NCBI RefSeq assembly: GCF_012184425.1
Contig: NZ_VTOW01000002.1
Coordinates: forward strand, 1,098,391-1,162,390
Source of the DNA: Candidatus Manganitrophus noduliformans
GTDB taxonomy: Bacteria; Nitrospirota; Nitrospiria; SBBL01; Manganitrophaceae
Direction: 5' to 3'
Length of the DNA stretch: 64,000 bases
This document shows positions 50,506 through 59,174 of this stretch, piece by piece (the first letter of the stretch is position 1; each line of letters starts with the position of its first letter). Position numbers and translations under genes: made by a program. Below the pieces are notes generated by a model. It saw only the letters and a list, made by a program, of their open reading frames with translations, had not been told where the DNA came from and made no database searches.

Positions 50506-50532
50506 TAGAGACGTCCCGGCGGGACGTCTCTA
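50506..50532. repeat. Palindromic hairpin between convergent genes
   Basis: TAGAGACGTCCC (50506-50517), loop GGC, GGGACGTCTCTA (50521-50532) is a perfect 12-bp stem between the DsbA-like and DJ-1-like stops. It resembles the other GTAG-ended palindromes in layout, though with a different core, and probably marks the transcript ends. Confidence 0.6.
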
Positions 50533-50535
50533 CGC

Positions 50536-51114
50536 CTACGCCGCCTCTTCGTATTCCTCCATCTCTTGATAGTCGGAGAAAAGCTCGATCATTCCTTGAT
50601 TAAAAATCGGGATATCTTTCGGAAAGCGGCTGCTGATCCAGTTGTCGTCATGCACCAGCGGCAGGTCCCACCAGCGTCCTCCGGCGTTGCGGATGTCGTC
50701 CTGGAGGGTGTAGTAGCCGGTTAACGTTCGGCCGTTGACCAGCCCCGCCGAGACAAGCAGCCACGGCGCGTGGCAGATAAAAGCGATCGGCTTGTTGGCC
50801 GCTTCGATCTTCCTTACGAACTCCTGCGCCTTCGGCTCCATCCGTAAAGCGTCGGCATTGATCGCCCCGCCGGGCAAAAGAACCGCATCATAATCATCGG
50901 GGTTCGACTGATCGAGCGTCTGATCGACATTGAAGCGGTCGGCCTTCTCATCGTGATTCATCCCCTGGACCTGGCCGGGATGGGGCGCAATGATGCTCGT
51001 ACTCGCCCCGGCCTCCTCCAGCGCCTTCTTCGGCTCCGTTAACTCCACCTGCTCGAAATCATCGGTCACCAGAATCGCAACCCGCAGTCCCTCCAATCTG
51101 ATATTCTCTGCCAT
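50536..51114 (-). CDS. DJ-1/PfpI family protein (type 1 glutamine amidotransferase-like)
   Basis: A 192-residue DJ-1/PfpI domain protein. RVAILVTDDFEQVEL starts the fold (with the conserved Glu/Asp), VLLPGGAINADALR lies near 95, and the nucleophile elbow AFICHAPWLLVSAG, with its reactive Cys, near 132. The family includes deglycases, chaperone-like and protease-like proteins active under stress. The strong AGGAGG before the ATG and its position divergent from lexA suggest a stress role. No signal peptide. The exact activity is unknown. Confidence 0.88.
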   Translation of the reverse strand: MAENIRLEGLRVAILVTDDFEQVELTEPKKALEEAGASTSIIAPHPGQVQGMNHDEKADRFNVDQTLDQSNPDDYDAVLLPGGAINADALRMEPKAQEFVRKIEAANKPIAFICHAPWLLVSAGLVNGRTLTGYYTLQDDIRNAGGRWWDLPLVHDDNWISSRFPKDIPIFNQGMIELFSDYQEMEEYEEAA

Positions 51115-51246
51115 GACGAACCTCCTTTCTATTAGAACAAACTTAGTCTTTTCCCCGGCGGCCTGTCTATTTGCCGCAAAGAGTTAACTCTTTCGAGTAT
51201 GAATTTCTTCAATCTCCTCCAGATCCAATTCGCCGGCAAAATTCGC

Positions 51247-51275
51247 TTGACAGGAACACCGCAACCGGATAGTAT
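51247..51275 (+). promoter_or_regulatory. Sigma-70-type promoter of lexA
   Basis: Consensus TTGACA (51247-51252), exactly 17 bp, then TAGTAT (51270-51275). The -10 lies inside the 30-bp palindrome, so a bound repressor would block polymerase directly. Confidence 0.75.
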
Positions 51276-51294
51276 TCATTTGAATACTATCCGG
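51265..51294. promoter_or_regulatory. Probable LexA operator, 30-bp perfect palindrome
   Basis: CCGGATAGTATTCA (51265-51278), TT, TGAATACTATCCGG (51281-51294). Arms of 14 bp match perfectly. It covers the -10 box and the transcription start of lexA and ends seven bases before the start codon. Its sequence differs from both the E. coli (CTG-N10-CAG) and Bacillus (GAAC-N4-GTTC) LexA boxes. That it is the LexA site is inferred from position. Confidence 0.75.
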
Positions 51295-51301
51295 AGACAG
51301 A

Positions 51302-51916
51302 ATGCCTCAACTGCTGACAGACCGTCAGGCCCAGGTCCTCCAATTTATTACCGGCTATCTCGCCGACCACGGATTTCCGCCGACGCAGCGAGAGATCATG
51401 CGGCGGTTTAAGATGAAGAGCACCCGGGGGGTCGCCCGCCATCTGGAAGCGCTGGAGAAAAAAGGCCATTTGAGCCGATCCCATCGCGGCGCGCGAGCGC
51501 TGGAGCTGCGCGGAGCAACCCGCGGCATTCCGGTGGTCGGAAAGGTCGCGGCAGGGGAGCCGATTTTGGCGACCGAGAATATCGAAGGGAGAATCGACCT
51601 CAATCGAAGCCTCGCCCGATGGAAAGATGCTTTTCTTCTGAAGGTAAAAGGAGACAGCATGATCCAGGCCGGGATCCTGGAAGGGGATTATCTTCTGGTG
51701 AAACCGCAGCCGGGCGCCGAGGAGGGAGAGATCGTCGTCGCCCTCTTGAATGGAGAGGCGACGGTGAAACGTTTTGAAAAAAAAGGAGAGCGCATCCTCC
51801 TCCACTCCGCCAACCCCGCTTATCGACCGATCGAGGTGACCCCGCAAAGCGGCGACTTCCGGATCATCGGAAAGGCCGTCGCGGTCATTCGCTCCCTGGA
51901 AAGCCCGATCGGTTGA
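51302..51916 (+). CDS. lexA: LexA repressor (SOS regulator)
   Basis: A 204-residue LexA with an N-terminal winged helix (about 1-65, LLTDRQAQVLQFITGYLADHG style) and a C-terminal S24 self-cleavage domain. The cleavage pair is A84-G85 (VAAGEP), the catalytic Ser S119 (GDSM) and the Lys K156 (ATVKRF), the same numbering as in E. coli. DNA damage triggers RecA-assisted self-cleavage and derepression. GGAG precedes the ATG by a few bases, next to the palindromic operator, which implies autoregulation. The downstream helicase follows on the same strand 96 bp later and could share the transcript. Confidence 0.95.
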   Translation: MPQLLTDRQAQVLQFITGYLADHGFPPTQREIMRRFKMKSTRGVARHLEALEKKGHLSRSHRGARALELRGATRGIPVVGKVAAGEPILATENIEGRIDLNRSLARWKDAFLLKVKGDSMIQAGILEGDYLLVKPQPGAEEGEIVVALLNGEATVKRFEKKGERILLHSANPAYRPIEVTPQSGDFRIIGKAVAVIRSLESPIG

Positions 51917-52012
51917 CTGAACCGGTCACGCTGAGCATCCGCGCTCATGAAAACCCCGCGAAGCATTTCTTTAATTTCATCATGTAAAAACCATCACACC
52001 CGGGAGGACCGA

Positions 52013-54706
52013 ATGAAAATGCGGTTTCTGGAGAAGGTCGGGATCGATACCGACGTCATCCCGATCTGGGAGAAGCGTTACGGACCGGAGCTCCTCCCCG
52101 TCCAGGAAAAGGCGATTCAACAGACGTCGCTCCTTCAAGGGGGCAACCTCGTCGTCTTTGCTCCCACGACTTCCGGAAAAACCTTCATCGCGGAGATCCT
52201 GGCGATCTTCGCGATCCGGAAAGGGAAACGGGTCTTCTATCTGGTTCCCACCAAGTCGCTCGCCGAGGAAAAGTTCGCTCAATTCCGGGAGGCGTACCGA
52301 TCCCTCGGCATTGTCACGGCGATCTCCACGCGCGATCATCGGGAGTGGGACGCGGCGATTCTGTCGAAGGGTTTCGATATCGCGATCGTCGTTTATGAGA
52401 AACTTCAATCGCTCCTGGTGACCCGTCCGTGTCTGCTGGAGGAGGTCGGCGTGGTGATCCTTGACGAGCTTCAGATGATCGCGGACGAAGAGCGGGGCCC
52501 CACGATCGAGCTGCTCCTGACCAAACTCCTTCACGCACGGGTCCGGCCGCAATTTCTGGGGCTCTCGGCGGTCCTCGGCGAGGGAGAGGCGCTGGCCCGC
52601 TGGCTTCAGGCTGATCTTTTAATCGAGGAGAAGCGGCCGGTTGAACTGCGGAAAGGAATTTTCTGCCGCGGGATTTTTTCGTATCGGGAACACAACAGCG
52701 GCAAGGAAGGAGAAGAGCTCTGGAAAGAAATGCGGGGGGAGGAAGAGATCGATCTGATGGTTCCCCTCGCCTCTTTTCTCGGCGGGGAGCGGGAAGAGTC
52801 GACCTTGCTTTTTCTCAAAGATAAGCCGACGGTGGAGAGCGCCGCCGTCAAAATCGGCGAGCAGGTCGGCCTTGCCCCCGCCGAGGAGGCGGTCGAGGAG
52901 CTGCTGGCGTTGGAAGAGACCACGGCCCGCGACTTTCTGATCCGGCTCCTTCGAAAAGGGATTGGAATCCATCATGCCGATCTTCCCCTGGAGCAGCGGC
53001 AGGTGATCGAGCGGCACTTTCGGATGGGGGCGATCCGCATCCTCGCCTCGACAAGCACCCTGGCGATGGGGATCAACTGCCCGGCGAAAAATGTCCTGAT
53101 CGAATCCCGCCAGTGGCATTACTTCCGGCGTTATCACGGGACCGACACCCGGCCGCTCCCCCGCTCCCTCCATGAGAACATGGCCGGCCGGGGAGGGCGC
53201 TACGGCTACATCGGCGATTTCGGCCGGGCGATCCTGGTGACCCATTCTTCGTTCAGAAAAAAAGTCTGGATGGATCAATATATCGCCGGGATGATCGAGC
53301 CGCTGGAGCCGGCCCTCCGAATGGAGGAGATAGAAGAAATCCTCCTGAACCTGGTTGCCTCCGGCGAGGCGGCGACGTCAAAGGAGCTGGCGGGGTTTCT
53401 CAAATCAACCTACACCGCTCAACGCAGATGGAAAGAAAAAGCGGACAGTCTCGAACCGCTCATCGCATCGGCCGTTGAGAAGTGCCAAAACCAGGGAGCC
53501 CTTCAAGCGGTCGGAGAAAATCGCGTTGTCGCGACCGGGTTGGGACAGATCACCGTGCTGAAGGGAATCCGGCTCGCGACCGCCGTCGAGATCCGTCATT
53601 GGATGAAAACAACCGATCCGAGCCGCCTGACCGATCTGGAGATTCTCTACGCGCTCGCCCTCACCGAAGACGCAAAGCGGATTTACATTCCCCTCCCTTA
53701 CCGGGAGCGCCGGTCTCGGAATTACCCGAGCCTCCTCCGGAAAGAAATTGCGCATCAACAGGAAGGAGGGAAAGAGATCTTTCAGCCGCGCTCCGGCGCC
53801 GTGCGGCCGAGCGAGGCGGAGGAGGCGCGCGCCGTCAAAAAAGCGCTGCTCCTTCAAGAGTGGATCACCTCCCGGTCGACCGTCGAGATCGAGCAGTTGT
53901 ACGACCTCCATGCCGGCGCGATTGCGCGGATCGGAGAGGCCTTCTCCCGGCTGGCGGAGGCGGCCTCGGCCCTTGCCCGGGAGATCGGCTGGACGCCGGA
54001 GACGGTCCGGAGCCTCTCCGAGCTTTCCGAGCGGCTCCTCCAAGGGGTCACCGTCCAAGGGCTGGCGTTGTCGCGAATACACATCAGCGGATTAAGCCGA
54101 ACCGCCATCGCCCGTCTGGTCAGGGAGGGCTACGACAGCCCGGAGGCCCTCCTCTCTCTTCCGATCGAGATTCTGGAGAAATATCTACCGGGGCGGGTCG
54201 CCGCGGCCCTCTTTCTCCAACTCCATGCAGACAAGGCTCAGAAACAGGGAGAGGATCAAAATTTCTATCGGCAAAGGGATCACGCCCGCGAGCCGTCGCA
54301 GGAATACCCTTCCCGGTCCGAGGCTTCCCCCGTTTTGTCGATCGATTTGGATCAGCAGTTGATCACTTACAAAGATATTCGGGTCGAGCTCTCCTCCTAT
54401 CCCTTCAAGCTCCTGGCGGCCCTCGCCCGAACGCCGGGCCGGGTGGTCAACAAGGTCGCCCTCTACGATGCGCTTTATGGAAGCGCGGAGAAAGAAGACG
54501 AAGATGACAGGCCGTATGAGCGTCAGCTCGCCGACCACAAGAGAAAAATTTTAGCGCAGATCCGGAAAGCGGTGGGAAACCAGAAAAAGCGGGTGATTCT
54601 CTCCGAAGAGATCGAGAATCTCATTGCGGTCCGCCGCGGGGTGGGATATACATTGAACCTGAATCAGAGGGAAGTGTCGATCCATAAAGAGACGGCGCTT
54701 CGATAA
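52013..54706 (+). CDS. Hel308-like SF2 helicase fused to an OmpR-type winged helix
   Basis: About 897 residues. The helicase core has the Q-motif region LLPVQEKAI, Walker A FAPTTSGKT (49-57), motif II DELQ near 165, motif III LGLSAVLGEG, and motif VI MAGRGGRYGYIGDFG near 390. A long helical part and an HhH-like segment (SRIHISGLSRTAIARLVREGY, about 685-705) resemble the ratchet and HhH domains of Hel308. The last 130 residues (VLSIDLDQQLITYKDIRVELSSYPFKLLAAL to GVGYTLNL) look like an OmpR/PhoB DNA-binding domain, which is unusual at the end of a helicase. ATG 52013 has GGGAGG upstream. It is the next gene after lexA, suggesting replication-fork or repair work under SOS control. Confidence 0.85.
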   Translation: MKMRFLEKVGIDTDVIPIWEKRYGPELLPVQEKAIQQTSLLQGGNLVVFAPTTSGKTFIAEILAIFAIRKGKRVFYLVPTKSLAEEKFAQFREAYRSLGIVTAISTRDHREWDAAILSKGFDIAIVVYEKLQSLLVTRPCLLEEVGVVILDELQMIADEERGPTIELLLTKLLHARVRPQFLGLSAVLGEGEALARWLQADLLIEEKRPVELRKGIFCRGIFSYREHNSGKEGEELWKEMRGEEEIDLMVPLASFLGGEREESTLLFLKDKPTVESAAVKIGEQVGLAPAEEAVEELLALEETTARDFLIRLLRKGIGIHHADLPLEQRQVIERHFRMGAIRILASTSTLAMGINCPAKNVLIESRQWHYFRRYHGTDTRPLPRSLHENMAGRGGRYGYIGDFGRAILVTHSSFRKKVWMDQYIAGMIEPLEPALRMEEIEEILLNLVASGEAATSKELAGFLKSTYTAQRRWKEKADSLEPLIASAVEKCQNQGALQAVGENRVVATGLGQITVLKGIRLATAVEIRHWMKTTDPSRLTDLEILYALALTEDAKRIYIPLPYRERRSRNYPSLLRKEIAHQQEGGKEIFQPRSGAVRPSEAEEARAVKKALLLQEWITSRSTVEIEQLYDLHAGAIARIGEAFSRLAEAASALAREIGWTPETVRSLSELSERLLQGVTVQGLALSRIHISGLSRTAIARLVREGYDSPEALLSLPIEILEKYLPGRVAAALFLQLHADKAQKQGEDQNFYRQRDHAREPSQEYPSRSEASPVLSIDLDQQLITYKDIRVELSSYPFKLLAALARTPGRVVNKVALYDALYGSAEKEDEDDRPYERQLADHKRKILAQIRKAVGNQKKRVILSEEIENLIAVRRGVGYTLNLNQREVSIHKETALR

Positions 54707-54739
54707 GACAACCGAGACGCGCCGGTTGCAAGCGTCGCC

Positions 54740-56857
54740 TCACTCCTCCTGATCCAATTGCATCGACCATGGAGCGCTCAGTTTTTTCTCAAGCGCTTCG
54801 GAGGAAAGCGGCTTGCTGAAGTAATAGCCCTGCATTCCATCACACCCGTTTGCGCGTAAAAACTTTAACTGCGCCGCGCTCTCAACCCCCTCTGCGACCA
54901 CCTTCAGGCCGAGGTTCCGCGCGAGGGCGATGATGGAAGTTACAATCGCCGCGTCGGTGGCGTTTGTTTCAATCTCCCGAACAAAGGATTGGTCGATCTT
55001 CAGAATATGGATCGGAAAACATTTCAGATAACGAAGGGAGGAGTAACCGGTGCCGAAATCATCGATCGAAATCTGAACCCCCAGCTTGTTCAATTCAGTT
55101 AATATCGAAACCGTTCTCTCTTCATTCTCCATCAGCATGCTCTCCGTTAATTCCAAACCAAGATGCCGCGGAGAAAGGCCTGTCTCCCCTAATATCCGTT
55201 CAACGGTTTCGATCAGTTGCGGCTGCTTGAACTGACGGATCGAGAGGTTGACCACCATGTGCATCAAGGGGAGGTTCGCCTTCTGCCAGGCGGCCGCCTG
55301 CGCGCAGGCGGTGCGCAGCACCCACTCCCCGATCGGCACGATCAGCCCCGTCTCCTCCGCAATCGGAATAAAATCTTGGGGACTCACCAGTCCCAACGAA
55401 GGGTGTTGCCAACGCAAAAGCGCCTCCACGCTGGTAATGCAACCGGTCTTCAGATCGACCTGGGGCTGATAGTGAATGCGGAACTCTTCCCGCTTCAATG
55501 CATAACGGAGACTGCTCTCCAGCGTCAGCTGCGCGATCGTCGCCGTGTTCATCTCGGCGGAGTAGAATTGATAATTATTCCGGCCCATCTGTTTGGCGCG
55601 GTACATGGCGGTGTCTGCATTCTTCAACAAAAGATCAATGTCGTCGCCGTCGAACGGATAAAGGGTGATTCCGATGCTCGGCGTGACAAAAAGCTCCGGC
55701 CCCTGCAACCCGAACGGGCGCGAGAAATCGTCGAGGATTTTCTGGGCCACTTTGGCGGCATCATGAACGGAGGTGATATTGGTCAGAACCACGGTAAACT
55801 CGTCGCCGCCGAGGCGGGCGACGGTATCGCTTTTCCGGACGCAATGCGTCAGCCGGCCGGCGGCCTCCTTCAGCAACAGATCGCCGACGGTATGACCGAG
55901 CGAATCGTTGACGAGTTTAAAGCGATCCAAGTCGAGAAAAAGGAGCGCCACCAGTTTTCCGTTGCGGCTTGCCTGAGGGAGCGCTTGGCGCAGCCGATCC
56001 TGGAAAAGAGTCCGGTTCGGAAGTCCGGTCAGCTGATCGAAATGGGCCAGATCGATCAGCCGCTCCTCGGCCCGCTTCCAGTCGGACACATCGCGGAAAC
56101 TCCAGACCCGCCCGACCGGTTGCCCGTCCAAAAGATGGGGTTGCGAGAGTTGTTCAAAGACCCTTCCATCCTTGAACTCCAGCAGATCGAAACTCTCTGC
56201 AAGGGGGTTGGCGTATACCTCTTTGATCTTGGCGAGGAACCGCTTCGGGTCCTTCAACTGCGTCATGACGAACTTGAGGGCTTGCGTGTTATCCTTCGTA
56301 TCGAGGATCCGTTGCGGAATCCGCCACATCGTTGCAAATTTCCGATTAAAGCGGATCATCTTCCCGTCTTGATCGACGACCAAAAGACCGTCTGCCGTCG
56401 CCTCCAGGGTCGATAAAATCAGGGAGGCCGACCGTTTGAGCTCACCCTCGGATCGCGCCAGCGCCTTCTTCGTCCGCTCGTCGGAAAGCACCCGCTCGAC
56501 CGCCTCCGGGAGGTAATCGAGGTACGCGGTCGATTTCGTCACAAAATCACGAACGCCCGACCGCAGCGCCTTGATAATGGTCGCCTCATCGCTGAACGCC
56601 GTCACCATGATGACAGGAAGATCTTCTCCCTTCGCTTTTAGATTCATATAAAAATCGAGGCCGGTCATTCCCTTTGGAAGGGTATAATCGAGCAGGACCA
56701 AATCAATTTCTCCCTCTACCACCCTTTCCTCCCCCTCTTGAGCGGTCGCGGCGGTAAGGATCTTGTAACCGGCCCGTTCCAAGCACCTGCGCTCGAGGAC
56801 CGCCGTGGTTTCGTCATCTTCGACGATGAGGATGGTTTCTTGAGGTTTGTCGGTCAT
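54740..56857 (-). CDS. Receiver-PAS-GGDEF-EAL cyclic-di-GMP protein
   Basis: About 705 residues. The receiver domain (1-125) has VEDDE, phospho-Asp in DLVLLDYTLPKGMTG and Lys in FVTKSTAYLDYL. A PAS domain follows (about 145-265), then GGDEF (about 270-430) with intact RLGGDEF and EAL (about 440-695) with EALLRWQHP, NLSIRQFKQP and IDDFGTGYSSL. Both catalytic domains look active, so it could make or break c-di-GMP under phosphorelay control. I choose ATG 56857, where the receiver fold begins; the frame is open to 56968. The pilT locus is a possible c-di-GMP-regulated process. Confidence 0.9.
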   Translation of the reverse strand: MTDKPQETILIVEDDETTAVLERRCLERAGYKILTAATAQEGEERVVEGEIDLVLLDYTLPKGMTGLDFYMNLKAKGEDLPVIMVTAFSDEATIIKALRSGVRDFVTKSTAYLDYLPEAVERVLSDERTKKALARSEGELKRSASLILSTLEATADGLLVVDQDGKMIRFNRKFATMWRIPQRILDTKDNTQALKFVMTQLKDPKRFLAKIKEVYANPLAESFDLLEFKDGRVFEQLSQPHLLDGQPVGRVWSFRDVSDWKRAEERLIDLAHFDQLTGLPNRTLFQDRLRQALPQASRNGKLVALLFLDLDRFKLVNDSLGHTVGDLLLKEAAGRLTHCVRKSDTVARLGGDEFTVVLTNITSVHDAAKVAQKILDDFSRPFGLQGPELFVTPSIGITLYPFDGDDIDLLLKNADTAMYRAKQMGRNNYQFYSAEMNTATIAQLTLESSLRYALKREEFRIHYQPQVDLKTGCITSVEALLRWQHPSLGLVSPQDFIPIAEETGLIVPIGEWVLRTACAQAAAWQKANLPLMHMVVNLSIRQFKQPQLIETVERILGETGLSPRHLGLELTESMLMENEERTVSILTELNKLGVQISIDDFGTGYSSLRYLKCFPIHILKIDQSFVREIETNATDAAIVTSIIALARNLGLKVVAEGVESAAQLKFLRANGCDGMQGYYFSKPLSSEALEKKLSAPWSMQLDQEE

Positions 56858-57068
56858 TGGCGAGTCAATCCGGATTGACCTATCAAGGAGAGGGCGATGT
56901 TGTTCTGTCGGGAGTTCAACCGGTATACCGAGCGATGCAGAAGAAGAACGACGGCACTTTACCCACATTCTTCAATAGATTAACAGGTTTTAGTCTGTTG
57001 TCAATTTGAGGTAACGGCGAAAGAAAGATCTTTCACAGGGACAAGCGGATAAACAAATGAAACAAGAT

Positions 57069-58019
57069 TTATCGTCGGGATACGGCAGGCGGCGGCTCCG
57101 GATTGGCGCCGGGGCGGATGATGCTCATCGCCATCGCGATCATGGCGCTCACGTCGCTGAGCGTGGCGGGGACCACGAGGGTGTTTCCCTCTTTGGCCAG
57201 ATTTCCGAATTGATCGATATATTGTTCGGCCACCCGGAGTTGAACCGCCTGGTAGCCGCCGGGGGATTGGATCGCTTCGGCGATCTTGCGAATTCCCTGC
57301 GCGGTCGCTTCCGCCACGGTGAGGATGGCGGCGGCCTGCCCTTCCGCCTCGTTGATCTGCTGCTGTTTGTTCGCTTCCGAGGCCTTGATCACCTGCTGCT
57401 TCTCCCCTTCGGCCGCATTGATGGCCGAATCGCGGACCCCCTCGGAGTTGAGGATCACCGCCCGCTTCTCCCGCTCGGCCCGCATCTGTTTTTCCATGGC
57501 GGCAAGGACATCTTCAGGCGGGGTGATGTTCTTGATCTCATAACGAAGCACCTTGATCCCCCACGGCTCGGTGGCTTTGTCGAGCTCGCTGACGACCGCC
57601 AGATTGATCGTGCTCCGCTCCTCGAAGGTGCGGTCCAATTCAATTTTTCCGACTTCGCTCCGGAGAGTTGTTTGCGCCAGCTGGATGATGGCGAAGGTGT
57701 AATCGGTGACGCCGTAGGAGGCTCGCTCCGGATTCATCACTTTGAGATAGAGTACCCCGTCCACGCCGACCTGGACGTTGTCCCGGGTGATGCAGAGCTG
57801 CTCCGGAATATCGAGCGCCTGTTCCTTAAGAGAGTGGCGGTATCGAATGGCATCGAGAAAAGGGAGCAGGATGTGGAAACCGGCGTCGAGCGTCCCGCTG
57901 AACTTTCCCAGCCTCTCGACCACGTAAGCGCTCTGCTGCGGCACCACCACGGCGGTCTTCGCCAGAACGATGATCACCACCGCCGCCAGGACCAGCACAA
58001 CAATCATCCCTTCACTCAT
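57069..58019 (-). CDS. SPFH/band 7 membrane protein (stomatin-like)
   Basis: A 316-residue stomatin/prohibitin-like protein. An N-terminal transmembrane segment (about 5-25) is followed by the SPFH domain (VPQQSAYVVERLGKFSGTLDAGFHILLPFLD, about 27-57, and VDGVLYLKVMNPERASYGV near 90). A long coiled coil rich in Glu, Ala and Gln (about 190-250) drives oligomers. QmcA-type members form membrane microdomains and modulate proteases such as FtsH. It lies 57 bp downstream of an NfeD gene, the classic partner of SPFH proteins. Confidence 0.92.
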   Translation of the reverse strand: MSEGMIVVLVLAAVVIIVLAKTAVVVPQQSAYVVERLGKFSGTLDAGFHILLPFLDAIRYRHSLKEQALDIPEQLCITRDNVQVGVDGVLYLKVMNPERASYGVTDYTFAIIQLAQTTLRSEVGKIELDRTFEERSTINLAVVSELDKATEPWGIKVLRYEIKNITPPEDVLAAMEKQMRAEREKRAVILNSEGVRDSAINAAEGEKQQVIKASEANKQQQINEAEGQAAAILTVAEATAQGIRKIAEAIQSPGGYQAVQLRVAEQYIDQFGNLAKEGNTLVVPATLSDVSAMIAMAMSIIRPGANPEPPPAVSRR

Positions 58020-58076
58020 TGTTTCTCTCCCCTTTGGTTCATTCCGTTTCTCGAACGACCCCCGACGGAGATCCCT

Positions 58077-58511
58077 TCACCCGCTCCGCACCCACAAGGT
58101 CAAACCTTCCACCTGAATAACCCTGCATCGCTGGCCTTTGGTCACCGGGCTTTCGCCGACATTCCGCGCGCTCCAGGCCGCCCCTCTCAGCTCTACCTTC
58201 CCGATTGCATCGACCGCAATCGGATCGAGCACAACGGCAACCTCCCCGACCAGACTGTCGATCTCTCTGCCCGTATCGGCCGCTTGGAACCTTTTCAGCA
58301 GCGGCTGCCGGAAAAACAATAATGTAACGATCGAAAACAGAGAGAAAAGCAGCCATTCCATCCACTCGGGCCCGGTGAATTTAAACGCCGCGAGCGACCC
58401 CACGATCAGGGCGCTGGCGCCGAAGAAAATGAGATAGAATCCGCCGGGGGTCATCATCTCCGCCAGCAAAAAGAAGAGGCCCAATAACAGCCACCCCCAC
58501 CAAGGCATCAT
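58077..58511 (-). CDS. NfeD family membrane protein
   Basis: About 144 residues (short NfeD type without the protease domain). Two or three transmembrane segments lie in about 4-80, followed by a C-terminal OB-fold domain with SLVGEVAVVLDPIA and GKVELRGAAWSARN, typical of NfeD. It partners with the SPFH protein immediately downstream. I choose ATG 58511, with GGAG seven bases upstream; TTG at 58523 is the alternative. Confidence 0.88.
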   Translation of the reverse strand: MMPWWGWLLLGLFFLLAEMMTPGGFYLIFFGASALIVGSLAAFKFTGPEWMEWLLFSLFSIVTLLFFRQPLLKRFQAADTGREIDSLVGEVAVVLDPIAVDAIGKVELRGAAWSARNVGESPVTKGQRCRVIQVEGLTLWVRSG

Positions 58512-58773
58512 TTCACGCTCCAATCTACACGCTGCAAGAGAAACCGGCTAAGTATAAACAGAGGCGAACGAAGTATATCAAAGGGAAGTCCGCTGTCAAG
58601 AAAACCCGCTAAGACGCGGAGCCCATCGTACGGCTCAATCGATCTACCCAGAATCCAGCTAAAAACCGAAGAAAGACCATTCAAAGACCAAGATCGCTTT
58701 TCTCTCCTCTGTTACCCTCCGGATTGTAAAGAAGAAGAACGCTTCACAATCGATCAACCAGGGAGGTGCTTCA

Positions 58774-58905
58774 ATGTCAAAAGAGATCCTATATTTTCTC
58801 CTGTTAATCGCTCCCATCATTCCGGCGTTTGTGGTGCTCACCCACGACACAGACCTGCCGAAAGAAACCAGGACAGGCGGAGCCGAACGGCTGCGTAAGG
58901 ACTAG
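58774..58905 (+). CDS. Small membrane protein, 43 residues
   Basis: ATG 58774 to TAG 58905, with GGGAGGTG seven bases upstream. The product has one hydrophobic helix (about 5-23, ILYFLLLIAPIIPAFVV) and a charged tail. It is followed by a hairpin (58927-58939 with 58943-58955). Single-span small proteins are often regulators of larger membrane complexes; nothing more can be said. Confidence 0.55.
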   Translation: MSKEILYFLLLIAPIIPAFVVLTHDTDLPKETRTGGAERLRKD

Positions 58906-58926
58906 GGGAATGATGCGACATAAAAG

Positions 58927-58955
58927 GGAGGGGGTGGATCTTATCCGCCCCCTCC
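58927..58955. terminator. Hairpin, possible transcript end
   Basis: GGAGGGGGTGGAT (58927-58939) and ATCCGCCCCCTCC (58943-58955) pair over 13 bp with one G-U and a three-base loop. Only the minus-strand side runs into a short T-run (CCCTTTTATG). On the plus strand it follows the 43-residue gene and has no T-tract. Confidence 0.45.
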
Positions 58956-59174
58956 ACGCGCTTTCGGATCTCCGATATTCGAAAACGGATTCCGGAGATC
59001 GGAACGTCTCCGTCGCGATGCGCCCCCCTCATCCCAGGTGAGGCGCTCTTCTCAACCGTGCGCTCCGAATTAAACCGATACCCCGGTTCCGCTGCTCTGA
59101 AACAAGGGCCCTTTCTTTGCAAAACCGCTTGATCGAGGCTGCACGGACGAGCCTTTGAGTAGGAGGGTCACCCC

